From Erythroxylum novogranatense (lineage: Eukaryota > Streptophyta > Magnoliopsida > Malpighiales > Erythroxylaceae), in NCBI GenBank assembly GCA_029891385.1, contig CM057233.1:56064063-56128062 (forward strand): a stretch of DNA of 64,000 nt. Direction: 5' to 3'. The stretch's first letter is position 1. Each line of letters opens with the position of its first letter. The translations under genes were made by a program, and so were the position numbers. The notes under the pieces were generated by a model. It saw only the letters and a list, made by a program, of their open reading frames with translations. It searched no databases and had not been told where the DNA came from. Positions 58,379 to 64,000 of this stretch are shown here, piece after piece.

Positions 58379-60317
58379 TGTAGGAAAATACCGGGATGTA
58401 CATCACATGTACAGGCAGCGGAAAACAAAATTTTTGTTTCCGGGACCTTCCCGAACCCAGGATCCAGGTATCCGTATGAAGACATAAACCTAAATAGCCA
58501 AAAGAGACTATCTCTAAAGGTGATCCACGCAGAGATCAGAAAACCTAACCGAGTCAAACCCCTTTGACCCGGGAATAGCTAGAACAGATTAAGAGCTGCT
58601 AGACCCTACCTCTGTCCTGGAGAGCTTGAGATTCACGTTGGACCTTGCCTTGGAGAAGAAGAGAACTGATGATGCTTGAAGAAGAAGACATGAAAACCAT
58701 TTTCAAAGGAAACTTAACTCTTAAGCTTCCATTTCTTCTTTTCCTCTTTGCAACCGTCGACTACTCCATCCCTTAGCCTTCTTATTTTTCTCTTTTAACT
58801 CTTAAAAGAGTTTAATAAGAGATGGCCAAGTGTGTGGCTTAATAGCCACTCATTTCTTAATGAATAAAGTAATAAGGTTTGACTTTTCAAACCTTCCCAT
58901 CTCCTTTTCTCCCATTCCAACGAAGATGCTAATATATTTATATATATTAATTAATTATTTACTTAATTAATTAATATATATAATTGCTAAAGATCCAGTC
59001 AAATCTGGGTCGGTCCTACCTACTTATCGGGCCCGATCTTTGAAACAACTTCAAAACCTTTCTTAGCAATATTGATGTCGCGATCTCATCGGGACATATC
59101 CCAATCCCATTGGGATCCATTTAATCCTAATGCTCTCCATAATTGAAAATCTGTTCAATTACTATTTTACATATTCTCTGAAACACTCTTAAGCGTGTGA
59201 CCCTTTAGGCTCCCGGTTATGTTGGCCACTTAGATTAACAATTAATCTGAGCAAGTCATGAGCGGTATCTAGCAACACATCATGACCCCCAATTGACCGG
59301 AAAGTAATCGGTTTGATGTATTCATCACGAACCGGATCACAAACCCTTCCATAGACAATTACCGTGCAATTCGTCCTTTCACCATCCTATACCCCACTTG
59401 GTTATGAGTATGGTCAAAGTGTCAACTCTTACTAGACCGAGTCTAGCCCAGTGATAACAGATCTCGCCCTAGACTCATTACTCTATATGTCCATAAAGAC
59501 ACTCTTCATGACATATTGACTCGCCGAGATTTACAAGTAATGATCCCGACGAAGCCATGGGTATCTCTTCCGCTAATCCGTAAGTGGTGAATCCTTTATT
59601 GGCTACTCAATTATCTTCAATACCTCAAGTCGCACCCAAGCACCACCCTATGAGTTACCTCGGAAGGCAACAAGGAATGGAGTCAAAGCAGTGATCAAGA
59701 TTCAAGATATCCTCGAGTACCTCAAGTCAAGGATACTTGCACCATTGCTATGATGAGATTATCACCGACACTAGATAAGATATCCATGTGATGATCTCAT
59801 GGCAGTCATCCAATGAACTTACTACCGCTAGTAAGCATCCACATGTCAATTCTAAATATCTCATATTTACGCTTCGAGATCTACTTTTGATCCAATCATG
59901 AATATGACATGTGTTAGTCTATCCGGATTAATGATGTCCAGTCTCATTAATCCTATGACTAGAGAAAATTTAGATATCTTGACATAATTGCACATGATAG
60001 GAATCTCGGAGTATGATCACATCATAATTTCCTTCATGCTATGTCATATATCATGGACTTCATTAATCGATTAAAGATCCAATCAATTCATAAACAATGT
60101 TCATGAACATCAAATTAATGAATTATGCCTTTTCTTTATTTATTCATTCACCAGATATACGACTGTGAATAAAACGCGCTAAAGGGGATTGCCTTTAGGG
60201 CACAAATAAACAGTACCTTCCTTAAATAAGTCGACTTATCCCATGTACAAGTCGACTTATCGGTACTTTTCAAGAACAAGTCGACTTATCAGTAGTACAA
60301 GTCGACTTGTACTTACA
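58379..60317 (-). repeat. Right LTR of G (5' LTR), with AAGTCGACTT array at 60228-60308
   Basis: 1,939 bp, near-identical to the left LTR. Many of the differences are single-base losses at CTG or CAG, for example GACTCGCCGAG for GACTCTGGCCAGAG. Four AAGTCGACTT palindromes lie at 60228-60308, the first bases of U3 in element orientation. An AT-rich palindromic tract at about 58926-58983 is shared with the left LTR. Confidence 0.95.
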
Positions 60318-60322
60318 TAAAC

Positions 60323-61750
60323 TGGTGCCAGTAGTTTGATGGACTAGCTAGCCATCAAGTCTTAACACTAAGATGAGATCTTATGTGTTAATCACCATAT
60401 AAAGTAAAATGAGAGATCTAGAAGGAAAAACCAACATAAGGGCAAAACGGTAATTTTACCCTTTGTTGTGCGGATGGCTATAATAAGGTTCTAAATAGGG
60501 TTTGCAATTGGACATATTCTCATAATATTTAATAATTCAAGAGTTCAACTAATTGTCTTTAGTGGAATGACATTTAGTTAATAAGCTAGAATTAATTCCA
60601 ATGAGATTGAATTATTTATGGGCTTATTGGAGCTTGAATTATCAAAGTCCAATAAGATTCCCCACTTGGCTTTAAGGAAGGTTATCAAGCTAAGTAAGAA
60701 GTAGTTTGGAGGCTTTAAAAGTCCATAATTGAATGATGGGCTTATACTAATTAATGGTTAATTGGAAGCCCATATGTTCATTTAGAAATGGGCTTGTTTT
60801 GGTTTAATGTAATTGATTAGATTAATTATATTAAAACAATTTTTTTTAACTGGAGAAGAAGCAATTTCGAAATTGTGTTAGGTTAGATGTGTAACCACAC
60901 ATTTGACATTAAAATACTAAATAAAGATGGTCTTTATTATGGTTCATCATTATTAAATGGAGTTATGAACTTACCATTAAATGGTTTAATGGTTGGCTTT
61001 TAATATTGACATGTAACCTATTTGCATTCATTAGATTAAAGGTGAAAGATGTGCATTAGATGGACCATCTTCCTTCTTTCTTCTTGCAAAAACCAAAATG
61101 GGTATTCAATTATAGGTTATGGTCTTTTCAAATAGCCATTTTAAAGATAAATGAAGTAAGTCTCATTTATTGGCTATTTGATGAGTGATTAATATAAGAA
61201 GTGATGCATTGGATGCCTGTCACTTTTTCCATTTATGCATATTTTGAAATTGAGATGTAAGAAAGGGTTCTTGCATGGTTTTTAGACATTCTCTCCTTTC
61301 ATGCAAGGTAGAACCGAAATTCCTAAGTGAAAGAATTGAAAGAGTTTCAATTTTGGTTCTTCTTCTTCTAAGAAAATCTCCTCCAAATATTTCTTCTCCT
61401 TTCCCACCAAAGGATTTTGTTAACCTAGTTGTCCTTGAAGAACAAGTAGTAAATCTAATTGGTTGAGGATACTACAACAAGGAAGAAGATAGATTGCTAA
61501 AGGAAAAGACTCAAAGGCAAAGGATTTGGATATAAGAAGGAGAGCATAGCGCAATGAGGATTTAAAGTCAGAAGGCGAAGGAGTCGGTAATTCCTTTTAT
61601 CTTGTTCTTGGTTTTATTATCCTTATACCATATCATGTATGGATTAGCATGTTGATTTGGATATATTACTTCCGCTGCAAGATGATTTCTTAAAAGTTTT
61701 GAAATCTATCGCTTCTCCATACTAAGCATGCTTTCTTTTCCGATCCAACA
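60323..61750 (+). repeat. 5' LTR of D, second part
   Basis: About 1.43 kb from TGGTGCCAGTAG, after the second copy of TAAAC, to ...TTCCGATCCAACA. It continues the LTR broken at 50606 and aligns with the LTR of D' (8280 down to 6879). It has one palindrome CATTAAATGGTTTAATG, a single unit of the array expanded in D'. Confidence 0.88.
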
Positions 61751-61752
61751 AT

Positions 61753-61764
61753 TGGTATCGAGAC
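61753..61764 (+). other. Decayed primer binding site of D
   Basis: TGGTATCGAGAC instead of TGGTATCAGAGC, 2 nt after the LTR end. One base is missing in the middle compared with D'. This is similar to the CAG-site losses seen in G and F. Confidence 0.8.
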
Positions 61765-63248
61765 GGTTTTCATGCATGATTTCGGTTCCTATATGGTGGA
61801 TGCATGGGTTGGCAATCATTTTTGTATACTGCATATTTTATGTGATAGAAATATATATGGTGTATGTTGCTCTTTTGGTTGTCCATAGAAGTTAAATTTT
61901 ATCTTGTAAGATTTCTTCATTTGGTTTGTAACAAGGAGGGTGGTCTATCATCACCATGTTTCCTCCTTGGTTTCTTTTTTCTATTTTATTTGATTTTGTA
62001 ATGTACAAAATTGATGTAATGATGAAGAAGGAGCAGCCATGGATTGAAGAAATGGAAAGGTAAAATTTTCGTGTATCCTTTGTGTTTTGGCATAAGTTTT
62101 GTGAAAACTAAGTTGCTGGAATTTTGTTTCAATGAATCATATTTCAGTTATGATTGGAAAACAAGTGCTGGTTTTTTGTTTCAAAGAATCCAATTTCAGT
62201 TTTGCTAAAATACTAAGTGCTATTTTTTATTTTTCATGAAATGAGTTTCGGTTTTAATAAAACAAGTACTGGAATTTTTTGTCAAAACAAAGATTTAGTT
62301 TTCTAAAAATCTAGTGCTGGAATTTTATTTTTCAAAATGACAAAATTCTAATTTCATAAATGCCATTACATTTTGTTTACCGAATGGGCCGGATCATGTT
62401 AGCGAAGAGTTCGAAGCGGAAGATCCAAGATGAAGAAGCATATTTTGGGCCTAAAAGGCTTGTAATTATTTTATGTTTCTAAGATGGACAATCAAAAGTG
62501 GCTTTATTAGTTCATGTGATGAATGGAGAAATGAATGCTCGTAATATGTGATATTATGTGATTGCATGTCATTTAGAAAATTGCCAACCCTAGGCCTTGC
62601 CATGCATTCATTATGTATGAGATATATAATGAAATAATATAGGATGGATAATAAATTGCATCTAGACAAGATGGTATTTAAAACTTAAAGCCCAAAAAGA
62701 TTGAGTGGGAGAGGATGCTCCTGTGAGAGTCCACGGTCTCCAAATGATGGCCCGTTTGCATGTGGTGAAGTGTTACTCCCCATCGGAGGGCATGGATCCT
62801 AGATCTTGCATGGTTTGGGTCTCCTTAAGGATAAGTCCACTTAATGATAGCAAATGTGACCTCCCACCGAGGCATGATTTGTAGGTATCTTTAGTGAATG
62901 AATCAAATGGTTATACACTCAACATTTTTATCAATAAACCGCCCACCGTAGCTCATTGGTAAAAGTATGGACCAAATTAAGACGCTTCTTAAAAATTGAG
63001 CATGAGATGCTTGGTAGTTTTTTGAGTGGGAGGGTCCCAGTTTTTTTTTTAATAGATAAGATGGCCCACCGTCACTTAGTCTGTTATAGATAAGAAAAAT
63101 AACCACGATATAATGTTTTAATTTTTAAGTTTTGTTAAATCTATCATCATGCATACTTGCATCATGATTTTATACAAAGTTCCATAAATTGTTGACTAGT
63201 ATGCTCATGTTTTAATAATTTATATTTTCGCACATAATCAACCACAAA
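61765..63248 (+). mobile_element. Untranslated leader of D
   Basis: About 1.5 kb with no credible gene. It is shared with D' in reverse complement. At 62090-62345 an imperfect repeat of about 50-60 bp recurs with core words AAGTGCTGG, GGAATTTT and TTTCAGTTTT. At about 62945-63040 a tRNA-like stretch is seen (GTAGCTCATTGGTAAAAGTA, then GAGGGTCCCAG). Confidence 0.65.
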
Positions 63249-64000
63249 ATGAATCCACTCACCCCGCTCTTGACTAATAACAAATTGGAAAATGGAGACA
63301 AGTTTAATGAATGGAGACGAACCTTGACATTGCTCTTCAATATGAACGATTTCATGGGTGTTAACTGAAAATGAGCCTACACCTCTAAGTGGAGATGCAA
63401 CTCCCGAGCAAGTCCAACAACATGAAGCGTTGGCACGAATCGACAAGACTACTAAGTGTTATATTCGCTTCATCAATGGCATGTTGCAAAAGCAAATTGC
63501 TTGTATGAAAATCGCTAGTAATAGTCCATCACCTACATGAGATGTTTGGTGTGAGGACTAGGTCTGCAAGAGTGAAAGCTATCCAAACCTTTCATAATCT
63601 CGCATAAAACCTCGTGAACCGGTGCGGGATTACATGATGAAGGTAATCTCGTGGTCACCGAGGTTTGAGATGCTTAGGGATATGGATGCGGACACGCAGA
63701 TGATTATGATCATCAATAGCTTAAACTCTTCTTTTCAGCAGCTTTAAGTTGGACTATGAGCTCAACAAAGAAGGATTACACCTTGAGTGAGTTGATGAAT
63801 ACCTCCAGAGCACGGAGGAAATATTGAATATTATGGCTCATGGGCCGGCTAATGTAGCTTCTTCTTCTAAGCCCAAGGGTAAGGGCAAGGAAAAAGAAGG
63901 GTCCAATGAAAAGAAGGCCCAAATAGGGTCAAGGCCAAACCCATGAAAAGAAGGCCAAAGAGAACATCAAAGGAAAGTATTTCCATCGTGATGAGATAGA
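63249..64000 (+). pseudogene. Copia gag of D, broken and cut by the window edge
   Basis: The ATG at 63249 opens MNPLTPLLTNNKLENGDKF, NEWRRTLTLLF, the copia gag N-terminus. Shifts and stops follow. Later pieces are EALARIDKTTKCYI with MLQKQ, MFGVRTRSARVKAIQTFHNL, MLRDMDADTQMIMIINSLNS, STEEILNIMAHGP and a basic tail KPKGKGKEKEGSNEKKAQ. These follow the usual gag order up to the zinc knuckle, which would lie just beyond the edge. In the family the protein builds the particle. Confidence 0.85.

Larger units (their letters stand above)
50607..60317 (-). mobile_element. Element G: complete Ty1/copia element nested in D
   Basis: 9,711 bp with inverted ends TGTA...TACA, 1.94 kb LTRs, primer site, polypurine tract and a perfect 5 bp target duplication TAAAC (50602-50606 and 60318-60322). 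On the minus strand the order is leader, gag, protease, integrase, RT and RNase H, the copia order. Every domain is found but all are broken by stops or shifts. LTRs are very similar, so insertion is fairly young. The damage may be partly assembly error at CTG and CAG sites. Confidence 0.95.
49928..64000 (+). mobile_element. Element D: Ty1/copia element, running off the window
   Basis: It starts TGTTGGAGTTATGTAAATAT. The 5' LTR is split by element G, and primer site, leader and gag remnants follow to the right edge. The reverse-strand relative D' (5309-8946) confirms the LTR and the splice point. The 3' half of D is outside the window, so its target duplication cannot be checked. Confidence 0.88.

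Overview
This 64 kb window looks like repeat-rich nuclear DNA of a flowering plant. It is AT-rich and packed with nested LTR retrotransposons of the Ty3/gypsy and Ty1/copia types. I found no host gene, rRNA, tRNA gene or CRISPR array. Every coding stretch I recognise is decayed gag or pol. Element names used here (A to H) are mine.

Layout. 1-402 is the 3' end of a copia LTR (D family), followed by a 170 bp gypsy RT scrap. 593-5308 is element E (minus strand): a non-coding internal region, a PBS and a 2.9 kb LTR. 5309-8946 is D' (minus), a truncated copia with gag start, leader, PBS and 2.07 kb LTR. 8947-12889 is element C (minus), a gypsy with RT, protease and gag remnants and part of its 5' LTR. 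C's LTR is cut by element A (plus, 12890-48794), a related gypsy with 3.2 kb LTRs. A carries three later insertions: H (about 18007-20875, an LTR of E's family), F (21475-33636, minus, 4.2 kb LTRs around a 3.75 kb non-coding core, 5 bp target duplication ATACT) and B (36404-47054, plus, a chromodomain gypsy inside A's 3' LTR). 48795-49927 is unassigned AT-rich DNA. 49928-64000 is element D (plus copia). Its 5' LTR is split by a complete copia, G (minus, 50607-60317), with ends TGTA...TACA and target duplication TAAAC. D runs off the right edge inside gag.

How the parts relate. F has no coding capacity but shares LTR sequence, PBS spacing, polypurine tract and the terminal pol motif with B. 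It therefore looks like a large non-autonomous derivative (LARD type) that B-like elements could mobilise. E has an internal region like F's but a different LTR.

Main unusual signal. Several unrelated families carry short tandem arrays of palindromes or hairpins in the LTR. In A, B, C, D', E and F the array lies about 0.6-0.9 kb before the LTR 3' end. The arrays differ in sequence between families and often show paired, structure-preserving changes between units. F and B share a closed version: an outer 10 bp stem GTTGTGACCG/CGGTCACAAC around hairpins spaced about 22-23 nt apart. G instead has 18 copies of the palindrome AAGTCGACTT, in U3 and in the leader. I could run no folding or alignment, so these remain readings by eye.
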